Source of the DNA: Nereocystis luetkeana
Lineage: Eukaryota > Sar > Phaeophyceae > Laminariales > Laminariaceae
DNA: 64,000 nt
Assembly: GCA_031213475.1 (NCBI GenBank)
Contig: JARUPZ010000008.1
Location: 8,838,388-8,902,387 of the forward strand
Reading direction: 5' to 3'
Shown: positions 1 through 11,845 of the stretch, piece by piece
Layout: each line of letters begins with the position of its first letter
Position numbering within the stretch: the stretch's first letter is position 1
The notes under the pieces: generated by a model
Database searches by the model: none
Told to the model about the DNA's origin: nothing
The model's input: the letters and a program-made list of their open reading frames with translations, nothing else
Program-made: the position numbers and the translations under genes

Positions 1-89
1 TTGCAGAAACGAGATAGATGATAGATCGGGTGGCTCTAATAGGTATCGGCTCGACTATGAATAGCTCTTACAGACTTTTGCCTGTATCC

Positions 90-436
90 GGTCGCCCCGG
101 TGGTTCAAGTGGTTAACCTCGAATTCTACTTGTTTGAGTCCTGGGTTCGAGCCCTAGGAGGGTCGGACTTTGACTTTATTTGCAAAAATAAAAAAAGGGA
201 TTCAATTGTTGAGAGCGCCTTGCAGCGTGGGTAGGCACAATTCGATGCGAGTCGACGAGGGAAGAAAAGGCTGAAATCTTCTCGCGATAAAAATGAAGGC
301 ACGTACCGTAGCGGGAAGGGGGGAGAAGAGCCTGCTATGTGGCCCCGGATCTGAGTTACGAGTTGGAAGGAGAGAGAGAAGAAGATGTGCGAAGATAATG
401 AATGGGATGGAAAAAAAAAAAAAAAAAAAAAAAAAA
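90..436 (+). mobile_element. tRNA-derived SINE, full-length copy 1
   Basis: A tRNA-like head (about 90-170) carries an A-box-like word (TGGTTCAAGTGG) and a B-box-like word (GGTTCGAGCC). A unique body of about 240 bp follows, and the copy ends in a run of A at 411-436. The same head-to-body order recurs at 53710-54070, and on the minus strand at 46015-46345 and 60745-61030, so this is a family and not a single tRNA gene. The most conserved body block reads GAGTCGACGAGGGAAGAAA. An A-tail plus an internal Pol III promoter is the normal SINE architecture; mobilisation by a LINE is inferred. I could not see a clear target-site duplication. The boundaries are set by comparison with the copy at 53.7 kb. 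Confidence 0.85.
101..153 (+). promoter_or_regulatory. Internal Pol III promoter boxes of SINE copy 1
   Basis: The A box (101-112) and B box (144-153) are about 32 bp apart, typical of a tRNA-type internal promoter. The T-arm around the B box can still pair (CTGGG with CCTAG). The acceptor stem is imperfect, so this is a tRNA-derived head and not a working tRNA. Confidence 0.7.
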
Positions 437-714
437 TCTCCCTCTCCTTCGTGTTGTTCCGTCCGCGCAGCAAATATCTGTCCTTCCTGAGTGCGTATGC
501 TTTCCGTCTGGCAGCCTGCCTGAGCTCCTTGCGTCGTTTGTGTTCTATTTCATATCAGAGCGTCGTTTTGTTTATATTGTCTTTTTGTACTTATTTTTCC
601 GGTCTTGCTTGTGTTGTTGTGTTATCGTACCCGGTACGCTGGCATTTCACTTGCTTGACACTTGGATTTGCGTTGTTTTTTTTGTCTCCCTCTGTCTCAC
701 AGTCAGTGACCACA

Positions 715-812
715 GAATCAGTATCTATCTCTCTAGGATAGGGAATCAGGACGGACACTACTACTGTGGGTGTGCTGATGAAGCTGTGGGTAGAAAGGAC
801 AATTTAATGTGA
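715..812 (-). repeat. Fragment of a dispersed repeat family (family C)
   Basis: This stretch aligns to 51055-51152 and 60050-60140. Shared words are CGGACACT, GGGTAGAAAG and TTAATGTGAAG. In several copies the same edge abuts a microsatellite; here it is a CAA/CAG run. The coding potential is unknown and I see no target duplication. Confidence 0.6.
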
Positions 813-815
813 AGA

Positions 816-888
816 TAACAACAACAGCAACAGCAACAGCAGCAACAACAACAACAACGACAACAACAACGACAACAACAACACACAC
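816..888. repeat. CAA/CAG microsatellite
   Basis: A run of CAACAG, CAACAA and CGACAA triplets sits directly at the edge of the family C fragment. It produces spurious poly-Val, poly-Cys and poly-Gln frames. Confidence 0.9.
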
Positions 889-935
889 CTGATATGACTG
901 GCACGATATACCGAAAGAAACAAATGAACGAAAAA

Positions 936-1625
936 TAATGAAGATCATGCTGCACATTGTCGGATGGCAAGATAAATAATACCCTGGTAATAATAATAAT
1001 GAACGAAAAACAAATCGGGAAGAAAACAAGCGAAGAAGTGTCGAGCCCCGTATTCTATTTCGAAGGAGATTATTCACGGCAAGCAACACAAAGAACGAGC
1101 AGAAGAAACAAAAGCACGCACCATATACAAGAGAATCTACTGATGATCATGCTGATTGTTGTCTGTAAATAAAAGGCACCCTCCAGGTCGCAGCACAGAT
1201 GGACAGGTTCTGCCTAGTGATACCTGGTACTAGTCGGTCTGGAAATATGCTAAACATATATCTTGTCTGTCCTCTCTCTTTCCTGCTATTTTTGCCAACC
1301 ATGTGACCTACACCCGGGGAAAACGACGCATGATGAGGCGAAACAAAAACAAACAAAACATGCTCGTCATCATCCACCAACCAAAAAACAAAGCTGCCCT
1401 TCATAAAAAAAGGACAAAAAGGAGAAGAAGGGAAAAAAAAAAACAATATAAAGTACCTGAGGGAAAAAAGTTTTTTTGAGAGTAAAAAACAATAATGGGT
1501 TTCCTTTTTTTTGTTTCCGAGGTTTTTCTTCTTTCGGGAAAGTTATGAGTGATCCATGTTGAAGATCATGCTGCACATTGTCTGATTGATGGCAAGATAA
1601 ATAATAATAATACCTTCCTTTATTT
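936..1625 (+). repeat. Two or three short copies of the head of the 1.2 kb repeat (family R2)
   Basis: The phrase AAGATCATGCTGCACATTGT occurs at about 941 and about 1562, with a related piece near 1143. Each is followed by a variant of GGCAAGATAAATAATA. Related head sequences lie near 7035, 8591 and 11425. The DNA between the copies is A-rich and I recognise no gene in it. Confidence 0.55.
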
Positions 1626-1916
1626 ATTTGCCGCCTTGTCGCTTGTTGCACTTACTTCCCGATCTCAAAATCTAAAGTTGCAAGGAGTACCTTGTAGATA
1701 GAGCAGTACGGGTCCCTCTGTACCACCGGTCCGCGATGTACTGCAGGTAGGTGAAATCACTCGAAATCACTCGAAATCACTCCAGACAACGCAGAGACGG
1801 CAGTGCTCGGAAGAATGTCGGTGCCCACCATATTATTACCGGTGTTTTGGCCTGGGTCAAGATGTCGGCATTATTAGAGAGGGATTGTCGAAATTATCGA
1901 TAATATTGTTCATATC

Positions 1917-1932
1917 GGGGGGGGGGGGGGGG
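1917..1932 (+). repeat. Poly-G tract, 16 G
   Basis: An uninterrupted homopolymer. Similar G tracts lie near 31417, 33731 and 46607. Confidence 0.9.
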
Positions 1933-2013
1933 AAGAGACGATACCTACCTGTGACCACGGCTTGTCCAGGAGAGCGCCGAGAGTCAAACCTCCTATCTAT
2001 GAGTCGACCTCTA

Positions 2014-2195
2014 TATGACAGCAGTCCCGTTTGGGGACAACTTACTTGTGGTTTGAGTGGTTTGTCCTCAAAACGGGACGTCAGTCCCAAAAGGGTCAAG
2101 CTGCAAGCTGGAACCGCAGTCCCGTTTTGGGGACAAACCAGTCAAATTTCAAGTAGTTTGTCCCCAAAGCGGGACTGCGGTTCTAAAGGGGTTAA
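2014..2195. mobile_element. Two tandem copies of a 90 bp palindromic MITE (family P)
   Basis: Two near-palindromes lie side by side (about 2014-2099 and 2111-2195). Each arm carries GCAGTCCCGTTTTGGGGACAA and ends in a variant of CCCTTTTAGAACC. The right edge of the second copy runs into TTAA. TTAA beside CCC termini resembles piggyBac-type ends, but this assignment is only a hypothesis. Other copies lie at 11551, 11747, 41662, 44661, 59723 and 60165, with half a copy at 47754. Confidence 0.75.
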
Positions 2196-2199
2196 CAGC

Positions 2200-5100
2200 A
2201 GTAGTTATTATGATAAAAATAGGTCACAGAGTTACTGTAGTACTATCGTGGGACAACAATTATTACGCTACAGCAGCACACAGTACTACAGTGCTTCTGG
2301 TACTTCGTACCTGGTACTTGGATTCCTTCACGATAGATCAGTGGAGGCCCCTTATCAGGATGAATGTCCGATTTGAAAGTTAGTTGACTATTAATAGGAT
2401 GGCAGAACAACTATCAATACTCTCACCCTTGGCCCGTTGTCGAAAAAACATGAAGACCAAACGTTCCTTACAATAATTCCGCCTATTATAGTGGTGTCGT
2501 TCTAGACCTATTTCACTACAGCAGTAGCACACTACTTACTTGTCGTCATTGTGGGCTTGCCGTCGGACAAAGCTTTCACACACATACATCCTTATCGTAG
2601 AGAACATCAGCATGTTAATAATACTACTACTGCGGTAAGGAGACCAAAGGAATACCAAAATACATACTTGGTACTGTAGATGTACTATGTTCTACGTGAA
2701 ACAAACACGTCCGGAGATTATTTCGGACCCCCTATTCTTGGTAGACTGCCCCCGCGACATAACGCCTGCTACACTATTTTCGCTACCTTCTTGATGCCTA
2801 GCATCGACCCACTCTTAGAGTATCTATATGTTGCTCTAGCTGCGAAATTTTCTTGTAGCTCATTTGACCACCCTATCTACTTGCAATCTACGTCGCATCC
2901 TGCTTTAAGCATCACGCCACGGGTGGGGGAGTCCTTTCTCCCCAGCTCTCGATATCTGGATCAATCCACTCACCATCCCGCAGTCGGAGAGTGAAGCAGG
3001 CTACCCTCGGGTAGACAAGGACCTGGACGGTCACTGGGACCGTTCTGAAAGAGGCGGTATATGCACCTTTTGTTATTTGTCGTTGAAATCCATCATATCT
3101 TCACGACCCAAGGTTTTTCAGCTTGTCCATGGAGTTTCTGTCGTCTCCCTGGAGACGATCAAAATATTTCCACGGTTAAGGTTAAAAAGTCGCAATTCCG
3201 CTGTCCGACGGGCCTTTGATCCTTCAACCGCAGTGTGTGCCTTTGGCCCTTATCGTAGACAGCTTCACCTGATGCCTCACGATCAGTGCTGCCTATCAGT
3301 GCTGCCTGCGCGCGGGTGAATACCCGCGCTTGGCGGTCGGCGTTTTGGTGATATTGAGCAGAGTAAGGTCGCTCTCGGTAAAGCCCCTCCCCCCTCCGCC
3401 ACTAACGTTTCCCTCGACGGGGAAGTCGAAGTCTGGTGCTATATATAGTTCATCTATCTGTGCTCTAGCCCAGGGGCATGCACGTTCGTGTCTCCTGTAG
3501 ATGCCCCCCCCCCGTATGTGGCAGCTGCGACACTTGAAAAAAACGCACTCGGTTGGTAAGACGGTAGGTGGGGCACTTTTGTGTCCCACATAGAACCACT
3601 CGGCCGATTAGCTATCTCATTTCATGGCATTCTTGAGCATTTTTACCGTCATGTGATTGTTCTTCACTCCTTCCACATTAATTATTAGGGGTTTTGCGCC
3701 CTACTTTGAGTGAGTTACATAGGCACTTTCGTCCTATCAGCGTAAGGTCAGCAGTGACAACGGGGTACTCCTTCTACCGTAGCAACAGTCACCTTCAGCC
3801 CCAACTCTGTGCCTCCTTCTTCTGGGGTATCGATTTCAGGGACGGGTATGACTCGAAGGGAGTCTGTTGGCAGCGCCTAAAGGCAGACATTAGTTCCTGC
3901 CCTTGTTGCGATATTATCACGAGATAGATGTTTACGAGTGGTAGTGTCTCCCACAGAGCATATCGATTTGCTGATATATCTGGTCCGTTTGGCGGTGCTC
4001 GTCTGGGCCAGCTCGTCGAGAGCGGCGACATGCCGCGTCGTGTGCGGAGTGACTGCCGCGGCTGGCGGGGACCATGAGGTGCTGGTGCGCGTTCCGGGGA
4101 CTTTGTTGTGGTGATTGCGTTTCTTGCGCGTCGGGTGTGGTAATCGTCCGAGAACGTTGAGCGGGGTCCTACTCCGAGCTACGGCTCCGTCTCAGCCAAC
4201 AAACTGTGTCTCTCATCATCAGCTTATAGCTCTCCCCCTCTTCACGTCGCCTTGAGCTTAAGTCTTAGCACAGTTTTTCCCGCAAACAAATAAATAAATG
4301 AGAAACATGTAATAATATGGATTTTGATCTGATTCTCGGATGCAGCGAGGACGCGAACTATCTGTTCCCTCGGGGCATCTCACGTGTTGCGTATCACACT
4401 CAGATTCATTCTGAGGTGGTGCTGGATGGTTAAAGATTCGGATGGCCTCCCCTTGACTCGGCGCCCCCGAAGGGCCGGCGAGGCCTGCTACAGCCCTCGG
4501 GCCCGGTATGCCCCCCCCCCCCTCCTTTCCATCGAAGCGAGCGTCTCTCTGGCTTCTTCTGGCGGAAAGCGGAACCCTTCTGACCCCGTACGCAGAGAAG
4601 GGGTTCAGGGGCTGCCGATCAGGCCCCATAGTAGATGCCTGGGATATTCGTTTGGGCATCCCTATTCGAGCTTCTTCCCTCTCGGTAGATCAGCATTGTG
4701 TTTTGGTCCGCTCGCTCCGCCCCGATCCTGCAAGGGCTCCTGGGTGAAGTTTGAGGGACAACTGCGTGTCCATAATCTCCTCGAGGGAACTGGCTACTTG
4801 GGCGAAACGACTTTTAGATTTACCGGCAGTTTTATCATGGCTGGCGTCTAGCAAAGTGGCGCACGACCGTCGACTACTACTATAAAACATCTGCGGTTCG
4901 AACAAGAAGCTCCAGGGTGATATATAATAATATTTAGCTACATGGCTACACGTTGACTGGACTCGTGGAAAGGACGTTGATATCCTTTCTCGGCAAGCTT
5001 TTTCAGCAAGGTTGACACCTACCTGTTCATGTACGGGCCTTCTGTCGGTTTAGCATACATCGTAGCTAGTACCGGCCTGCTCTGCGACCTGTCGCGCTTG

Positions 5101-6300
5101 CCTTTGATCTCCGCATAGTATCCATTCGTCTACCGCATGATGACTTGTTATGGTACGCAGCATTCGGGCTCCATCTGCATTCACGGGTGTGGGTCTGCTC
5201 CCCTTCAATTAATTATTGGCGTCTCCCATGGAGAAGATACCATTATCATTGCCGAAATTACCGCCTGGACGGCCACCAGAATAACCTGCAAGGAGTGATC
5301 CTAGCAGATTCCATTCTTAGTCGTACATATTTCATCCAACCCACCAAACAATGTCCGCTGCCAGCTGATTGATGCAGCCGATCGATGAAGCTCTCCTGTC
5401 AGCAATGCCTCCTTCCTAGGGTTTGGTGCCTCATTGTCTGAGCTCGTGGTAGGAGAAGCTCAATATCTCACCTGAACCATTTTTTCAAAGAACTTTGTTC
5501 ACGCAACCCGACCAAATTTATTTTGTGCGCTACGACCCCTAAACCAAGTATTGAAGTACAAGTATCATATTGGACGGCGTACTATTAATACTGCAATATA
5601 GCAGTCCACTGGAGGAGTACAATCGAGCGGAAACTATCTATTAATAACTTTAAACGCGCAGCCCATACCGTGGGAGGGGAGTTCTGTGGAGCGAATCGTT
5701 TCTTTCTCGACGACACGTCCAGATCGTTCCGCCTCGAAGCTGCCGAGTTTGTGGCACGTCCAGTCGAAGGGCTATTATTGTCTCGGTCGAAGTGGTAGAG
5801 ATCTTGCGCGCCTCCGACGTAGCTGCTGCAGTCGATACGCCGCGTCGTGAGTGGTGTGGTGCGGTGCTACCTGTATATTGTGACCCTTTTGTCATGTGCG
5901 CAAATTACCAAAAAGAAATCGCACCACACCAGGTGCGTTGTACATACTTTCAACACATATCACTGCAGCAGTCGGTAGATAGGGGGTATAGACCAAGACA
6001 ATTATCGGGTGCGTGTACACCGAACAGTACACCATTCCCGTTGTATTGTGCAATACGTCTCTGCCTTTGCAGTCCTGCGTGTGAGAGGCCGATCCGAAGC
6101 TCAATCCCCGATCGTGCTGTTTTATTTGGTTCAGAACAACTCCTTATTCAACGGGGGCCGCACCGCACAGATAGTTACGCGGTACGCAGCTTTGGCTTAC
6201 AACGAGGATCGATTATCGAAGCAAGCATACCTGCTACCAGGTAGCCATCAAGAACCACGTTTTCGCGTGATCACGCTCGAGGACCGTTACGTGGCGGCGA
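2200..6300. other. No gene recognised
   Basis: Open frames up to about 155 codons occur on both strands (for example 4384-4851 plus and 5792-6244 plus). They overlap one another on opposite strands, show no recognisable motif and match no family I know. Two TACC(A/T)GGTA motifs lie at 2308 and 6235. I see only short C-rich runs (3505-3514 and 4509-4520) and nothing else definable. Confidence 0.6.
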
Positions 6301-6309
6301 AGGAGAGAT

Positions 6310-6680
6310 AGGAGCCCCACATCGAGGGCCCGGGTCTGACTTTCAGGAAAGTAAGTGAGAAACCGCACGAAACAAGGGCAAAACCGGGAATAATGTAAAA
6401 CAGCTGACATTTTCTACGATAATAGAGGTAGCACATTTCCGCTGAAATAGTTTCCGAAGGACGGGTTTCCTTAATAACCCAAACTCGTCGGAATGCGAAT
6501 CTTGTGTCGAAAAGTGACGCTTTTTTTGTATTCTCGGGCCATGGGAGAATTCGTCGGGATACAATTTGAATGATATACCTGGTAGAAATCAGTTTTCGGG
6601 TGAGGTATGGAGCTCCTTAAGTAGAGTGAGGAGCCTCAGAAAGATTGGGGTGAATATCTATCGTAGAACGCCTCAGCTAC
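6310..6680 (-). repeat. Dispersed repeat family R1, copy 1
   Basis: Read on the minus strand, this matches 32698-32980 on the plus strand. Shared words include ATACCTCA, CCCATGGCCC, TTCCGACGA and GTGCTACCTCTAT. The 6310-6400 end also matches 8226-8310 in the same orientation (CCCACATCGA, GGCCCGGGTCTGA, GAAACAAGGGCAAA). This copy carries TACCTGGTA at 6576 and its spacing there is 7 bp longer than in the 32.7 kb copy. Confidence 0.7.
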
Positions 6681-6773
6681 CTCTAAACATGTACGTACGC
6701 GCACAGATAATAATAGGTATATTTGGGAACGATACGTAGTAATCGTAATCGTACTTCTCTGAAGTAAGTGCTA

Positions 6774-6878
6774 TTACGGGGGGCCATAGTTAACAGGACC
6801 AAATATCGTTAGTAAAAATGGTTAAACATATAGGTTTTTATGTGTACCATAGGTCCTGTTAACTATGGTCCCCCGTAA
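6774..6878. mobile_element. 105 bp MITE with TA target duplication (family M), copy 1
   Basis: Terminal inverted repeats begin TTACGGGGGGCCATAG and end CTATGGTCCCCCGTAA, flanked on both sides by TA. Family members at 12396, 46857, 53543 and 57108 share the ends and a central TATAGGTTTTT block. TA duplication and short inverted ends fit a Tc1/mariner-type non-autonomous element; this is inference because I see no transposase. Confidence 0.85.
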
Positions 6879-7029
6879 TAGTATCGTACCTCTACCACCG
6901 CAATTATTATTGTTGGTGTGCTCCTTGACACTGCCACCACCTAGATGTTGATGCCAACATATTATCTAGATGATGACCAACAGCATAAACTATGAACAGA
7001 TATATATTCTTCTTGTTTCCAGGATTGTA

Positions 7030-8230
7030 TCTGAGAGATCCATCGTCGAAGTTCGCGCTCTACATTGTCGGACGATACGCATGCAGAGAAGAAATATATA
7101 TGATCCCCCCATCCATGTCGCTTGGAGAAAAACCCAGTGAAACTGAAGCTTAAGGTGGATGTTTTATGTATGTACGGGTTATTACCCTTGGCAATGCACC
7201 CACGAGTTTGGAGACATCCCGCTTGGAAGTAGTTTGGGGTCATTTTTGCGGTAGTAGTAGAAGTACTGTCTGACTTTCGCAGGCCATCTCGTATAGCTTA
7301 TTGGCATGTGGGTTTTGATTTTACGTTTCTCGTCCGCATGCGTGGAGGTGTCAGCACCTTCGCAGGCATTTTTTCCACGGGGAGCGGGCTAAGCTATCTA
7401 TTCGTCTTCGGTTGTGCTCCACCCACGCCACGAGAGGTAGTCGGCACCGGTACTGCTGTAGGATTGGTTTTGGAAAATGATAGACTAGTTAGTGCGAAAG
7501 CCTGAAAATGTTTCAACGTAGTATATTTCCTCCGCCAAACAAGTTTCGTGGGGCGTTTCTCCGACAATAAATACACGAAAGGCTATACTACTACCAGCTA
7601 AAACGACCCAAAAGGTTCGAAACCACTTCTAAAACGCTGTTGTCAGAAAGTAGCAGCACCAGTCGAAGGCACCACCCGAAATAATTTGAACTGTTGTTCA
7701 CACATCCAAGGGTGCACGAAAAAAACAATATCTCGAGGGGTGGGGGGGGGGGGTACCAAAATCAAGTAAAAATACAATTAATTAATGAATAACATAAATT
7801 CCTTTTTTTCGTAATTAATTTTAGTACTAAAAAAACCCACCGCCCGGGTTCGTGTTCTTCTGTCCTTTCGACATTGTCACGAAGGTGATGTGTCGTTTTT
7901 CGTTCGTGGTTGCCCCCCCCCCCCTGTGCATCTTGACGCATGTATGTGTCGCAATGTCGGGTTCAACCCCCCCCCCCCCACACACGTTGTAAGATGGCCC
8001 GTCAGTCACCTCCTTCCTACGGAAAGAAGGGTCACAGGCCGCCGCTGTTTCGGGACGAGAGAGAGAGAGAAGTAAGTGTGACTCGAAAGGAATGTTCCCG
8101 CGGCTGATATTCAGTAGAATCGCGTACAAACTCGTATCACAGCTAGGTAGGTGTGTACCATTTAAAACTTCGGACAAACGTGTGTATGGTCTTCCAAGCT
8201 TTCGTCACATACATACTGTCATGTTGATAC
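7030..8230 (+). repeat. Copy of a roughly 1.2 kb dispersed repeat (family R2)
   Basis: Shared blocks with 8585-9740 are in the same order: GAGATCCAT, GTGTCAGCACCTTC (about 7348), CACGGGGAGCGGG, TTTCCTCCG, TCAGAAAGTAGCAGCAC and, further on, GGCCCGTCAGTCACCTCCTTCC. A poly-G run (about 7742-7752) and poly-C runs (about 7914-7924 and 7969-7979) interrupt it. No open frame is conserved among copies, so it looks non-coding or long decayed. I cannot assign a class. Confidence 0.7.
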
Positions 8231-8330
8231 CCCCACATCGAAGGCCCGGGTCTGATTTACGACGAAACGAGAAACTACGCGAAACAAGGGCAAATCAGGG
8301 AAAACGACAGCCTACTTCGGAAACGTTTTG
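8226..8330 (-). repeat. Family R1 fragment
   Basis: Matches the 6310-6400 end of the R1 copy at 6.3 kb with the same polarity. It sits exactly between two R2 copies. Confidence 0.6.
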
Positions 8331-8584
8331 AACAGCTCCAAACTAGGCTTACTCTTGGCTCTAGCCACATGTTGGTGTATGCGTACACGGACATATACGT
8401 ATGTAAATATTAACGCTAGTTGAAGTAGTCGTGTACTCGGCAACACTATCAACGCTGTTTTTGATGTGTTCATTACCATCGCCACCAACCAGCCGTCGAT
8501 GTTGAGACATGCCCGGGAAAATATCAACAACATATATATTATACAGGCAGTGAAAACAGAATCTTCGTTTCGCCAGGAATGTTT

Positions 8585-9740
8585 TGTAGGGATCCATGTT
8601 GAAGCTCATCATGCTTCACACTGTTGTCGGATCACAAAGACATGCCAACAATAAGAAGAAAAGGAACCACGCAGTAGCTTGGAGAGGAACGCACCGAACG
8701 CAGAACTCAACATACATTTTTTGCACGTACGAATTGACACCCTTCGAACCTCTCCCACGATTTTTAAGGGCACTCGTACCACTTCGAGGTAGTGTGGGGT
8801 ATGACTTCCACAGGCCATCCCTTCTATCTTATGAACACAGGCTCAGTTGCTTCGATGTTTCGTTCATTTTCCGCATACGTGGGGGTGTCAGCACCTTCAC
8901 AGGCGACTTTGCCACGGGAAGCGGGCGAAGCTCGTATCTTCGTCTTCCACGGTCCCCCACTCGCTCCGCTACAAATGTGTGTTTCAAAGACAGATAGTTT
9001 GAAAAGCTTGACGTTAGTTGCGAACAACATATATTTCCTCCGGTAAAAACGTTTCGCAAGGGCATCTATCTCTCCGAAAACAATGTACGAAGGGCTGGTT
9101 CGCCGGCTGAAACGGCCCGAAACAGTAGAAATCACTTCGAATAAATTAGTTGTCAGAAAGTAGCAGCACACTATCAAGGGGCCCGCGCTAAAACTTGGAA
9201 TCGCAAATAAATACCCATCCCAGGGTGAACGGCAAAACACTTTCTTGAAACCCCACTACGTACGCACCCATGTATTGTGCGAGACCCGGACAACAAGGGG
9301 GAGCGTGTACTAAATAAACACCAAGGAGAAACCCCAGAGAGAAAAAAATATACACCTGGTATAATTTTTCGGTATTCAAGTAAGTAAGTGGACAAAATCC
9401 CATCTCGCTGGATTCGGTTTGTTTCATTCTGTTATTTTCAGGGGTGCGGCGTGCCCTTTTTTGTTTTTGTCAAGCACCCCTGCGCATCCTGACTAACGCA
9501 CCTCGACCACGGTTTCACACATCCTCCGCACGTTATGAAGTGGCCCGTCAGCCACCTCCTTCCAGCTGGAGGGTCGCGCGCCGCAGGTAGTCCTCTGGAC
9601 GGGCGAGGGCGTGATTCGCACTGTCCCTGCGGCCGAAAAGTAACTGGTAGGTAGAATCACGTATTATCATAGCATTGTGTATAGGAAATTTGGGACAAAG
9701 CTTTTTGTGGTCTCCCAAGCCGCGCATAGGATATTTGCAC
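8585..9740 (+). repeat. Second copy of the 1.2 kb repeat (R2)
   Basis: Aligns through its length with 7030-8230. The block GTGTCAGCACCTTCACAGGC lies at 8884, and GTCAGAAAGTAGCAGCAC and GGCCCGTCAGCCACCTCCTTCC follow in the same order. Open frames of up to 138 codons on either strand are not shared with the other copies, so I do not call them genes. Confidence 0.7.
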
Positions 9741-10095
9741 ATGATACCCGGGAGATGCAAAACATACGTTTTCTGCTCGTTTTTCAAGTAAAAACGCTCT
9801 ACACGACGACAACCGGACTGATTTCCCCTTTGCGTGTGCCTAATTCAGTAGACGCTGCGGAACTTACATGTAGGGTTGGGTCCTGGTAGCCCTAGCCAGT
9901 ATGGCTACGTCAGATACAAGGGTACTGGGCCCGAACAGTGCACTTGTCGCGGCTTCGCTTGACCCCCGCCCCCCCCTCAGGCGGGTGAGGAGGACCCACC
10001 AGAGGCGCGCTCGGAGCGCCCTGCTGGAAGGCGCCCTGCCGTAGGCCCGTCTTTGCACGAATATGTCGATTTAGGCCCATGTATTAACAGATAAA

Positions 10096-10480
10096 TCGGA
10101 AAAATGGGAACGAAGCCTAAAATGAGAACGGACGTTTTTATTTAGAAAGCAAACCAATTGTGTACAACTCCAAGAAAAAAAGTTGACAGTCCTGTGGGGC
10201 TGTACAGCAGCCTTCGAATGAGCTGTCGCTCAGGCTGGAAGTCCTCGGCATCGCCGCGGTAGCCAGCATCTGTATCTAGAGAAATCACAATAGAGCCAGC
10301 GTATATCGCTTTTTGCGCCCACCCGAAGGCACGAGATGGAGCATGACCGTTCTGACGAGCTCCTCTCACAGGGCTGGCCAAGGGGTTTCGCAGGATCATT
10401 TTGGTTATCTGATACACCACATGGTTCTGGAGACACGGCTTGGTTCTCATTTATTTTAGGCTTCGTTCCCCTTTTTCCGA
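10096..10480. mobile_element. 385 bp element with long terminal inverted repeats
   Basis: The left arm (10096-10129) and right arm (10443-10480) are inverted copies over about 33 bp. They read TCGGAAAAA, then GGGAACGAAGCCTAAAAT, then ATGAGAAC, with one substitution and a small indel. The enclosed 313 bp is unique in the window. A foldback element or MITE is likely. I see no convincing target duplication. Confidence 0.65.
10142..10450 (-). CDS. Coding-like open frame inside the 385 bp inverted-repeat element (doubtful)
   Basis: A 102-codon frame lies almost exactly between the inverted arms, and its stop is about 12 bp inside the left arm. The C-terminal half uses balanced codons and has a mixed polar and hydrophobic composition (for example GDAEDFQPERQLIRRLLY near residues 68-85), unlike the simple-repeat frames nearby. 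No domain, signal peptide or known family is recognisable. It could be a chance frame in a small element. Confidence 0.2.
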   Translation of the reverse strand: MRTKPCLQNHVVYQITKMILRNPLASPVRGARQNGHAPSRAFGWAQKAIYAGSIVISLDTDAGYRGDAEDFQPERQLIRRLLYSPTGLSTFFLGVVHNWFAF

Positions 10481-11550
10481 TTGTTTCAAAAGGGATTCAG
10501 CCGAAGTTTGACGAAAAAAACTGAGAAAAACGGACAAACTGCACGATGGTACATACATTCAGAAGGATGCGGACTACTCAACTGCTCGATACTGCAGCAC
10601 GCAGCGTAGAAAGACAAACCTGAACCAAAAATGTATTTACCCCCAAAACAACTTTCGAAGTGTGCGAGACTGAATCGCACGGCTTCAGATTAATACCATT
10701 ATCGCTCATAAATAATATACCTTTTTTTACGTACGCAGATTCTCCGATGAAACCCCGAACACAGAAAAAGGGCTCGATATCATGATGCTGATCGAAGTTT
10801 AGTGGGGCTCTATACCGCGATGACACATATTTATATTAAGCCTTGCCTGATTCGTTTTCCGCTGTGTCTGCTTCGGACGCTCCTGAGTGTTTTCTCGATC
10901 AAGAGCCGACACAACCGCCACATCCGTTGCTGCGAGGATTCGACCTCACCAAGGCCTGGGCTCCGGGCGCGCCGTCAGGGCCCACAGACCCCTAGCCATC
11001 TGCGGTGAAGGCGACTTCGTCCTTTGAGCTCACGATAGCCCTGCCTCTATCACTCGCCCCAGTATTTTCCTACATTGGGTGCCTTTTGTGACCTTCAATT
11101 TAATGGGTTTTCACCGCATTGCAAGGCGTCATTACGTAAATCATCAAAGTACTGGCAACCCTGGCACCATCTCATCCTGTACTTACTGGACCAGGGCCCA
11201 GCCCTACAATATAATCTAAGCATACGTTGGAACGTGCAACACCCCACAACGAGCGAAGTTGACTACATATGCTGGGGGTGTTGCGTGGATTGTTGCGTTC
11301 GAAAAGGTTCTTACGGCGGGAGTCTTTTGTTTAACGTTTTCCTGCGTACGTTCTGTGGACTATGCGCGCCCTAAGGTGGAGCTGAATCAGTTTGGCTTGT
11401 TCTTTCCGAGGATGTTCTGAGAGATCCACGACGAAGCTCATGCTTCACTTGACGGGGTGGCGTAACAACCTTACTCGAAATAGAAGAACATCCCGCGTAT
11501 AATCACTTGATCCGAACAATGTTAATATTTTGGGATCAGAGTAGTTTATG

Positions 11551-11647
11551 TCAACCCTTTTAGGACCGCAGTCCCGTTTTGGCGACTATTGAATTGAAAT
11601 TTGACTGGTTTGTCCTCAAAATGATACTGCGGTCTTGAAAGGATTAA
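11551..11647. mobile_element. Family P MITE
   Basis: Near-palindrome with CAACCCTTTTAGGACCGCAG at the left and a decayed right arm ending GGATTAAC. The loop is ATTGAATTGAAATTT. Confidence 0.75.
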
Positions 11648-11746
11648 CTAGATGAAACAATCCCGGCAGACGGTTGGAGGACGGCCCATAAAACGGCGTA
11701 GAAATAAATGGAAGCCACACTGCATGCGCAGTGTGTTTCCTGGTGC

Positions 11747-11845
11747 TTGACCCTTTTAGAACCGCAGCCCAGTGGTGGGGACAAACCAGTCAAAGTTCAA
11801 GTACTTTATCCCCCTAAACGGGACTGCGGTTCTAAAAGGGGTTAA
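11747..11845. mobile_element. Family P MITE
   Basis: Left arm CCCTTTTAGAACCGCAG; right arm CTGCGGTTCTAAAAGGGG running into TTAA. It lies 99 bp downstream of the previous copy. Confidence 0.8.

Noticed and set aside
90..170. tRNA gene
   Set aside because: A and B boxes are present but the acceptor stem does not pair properly, and the unit continues into a repeated body with an A-tail.
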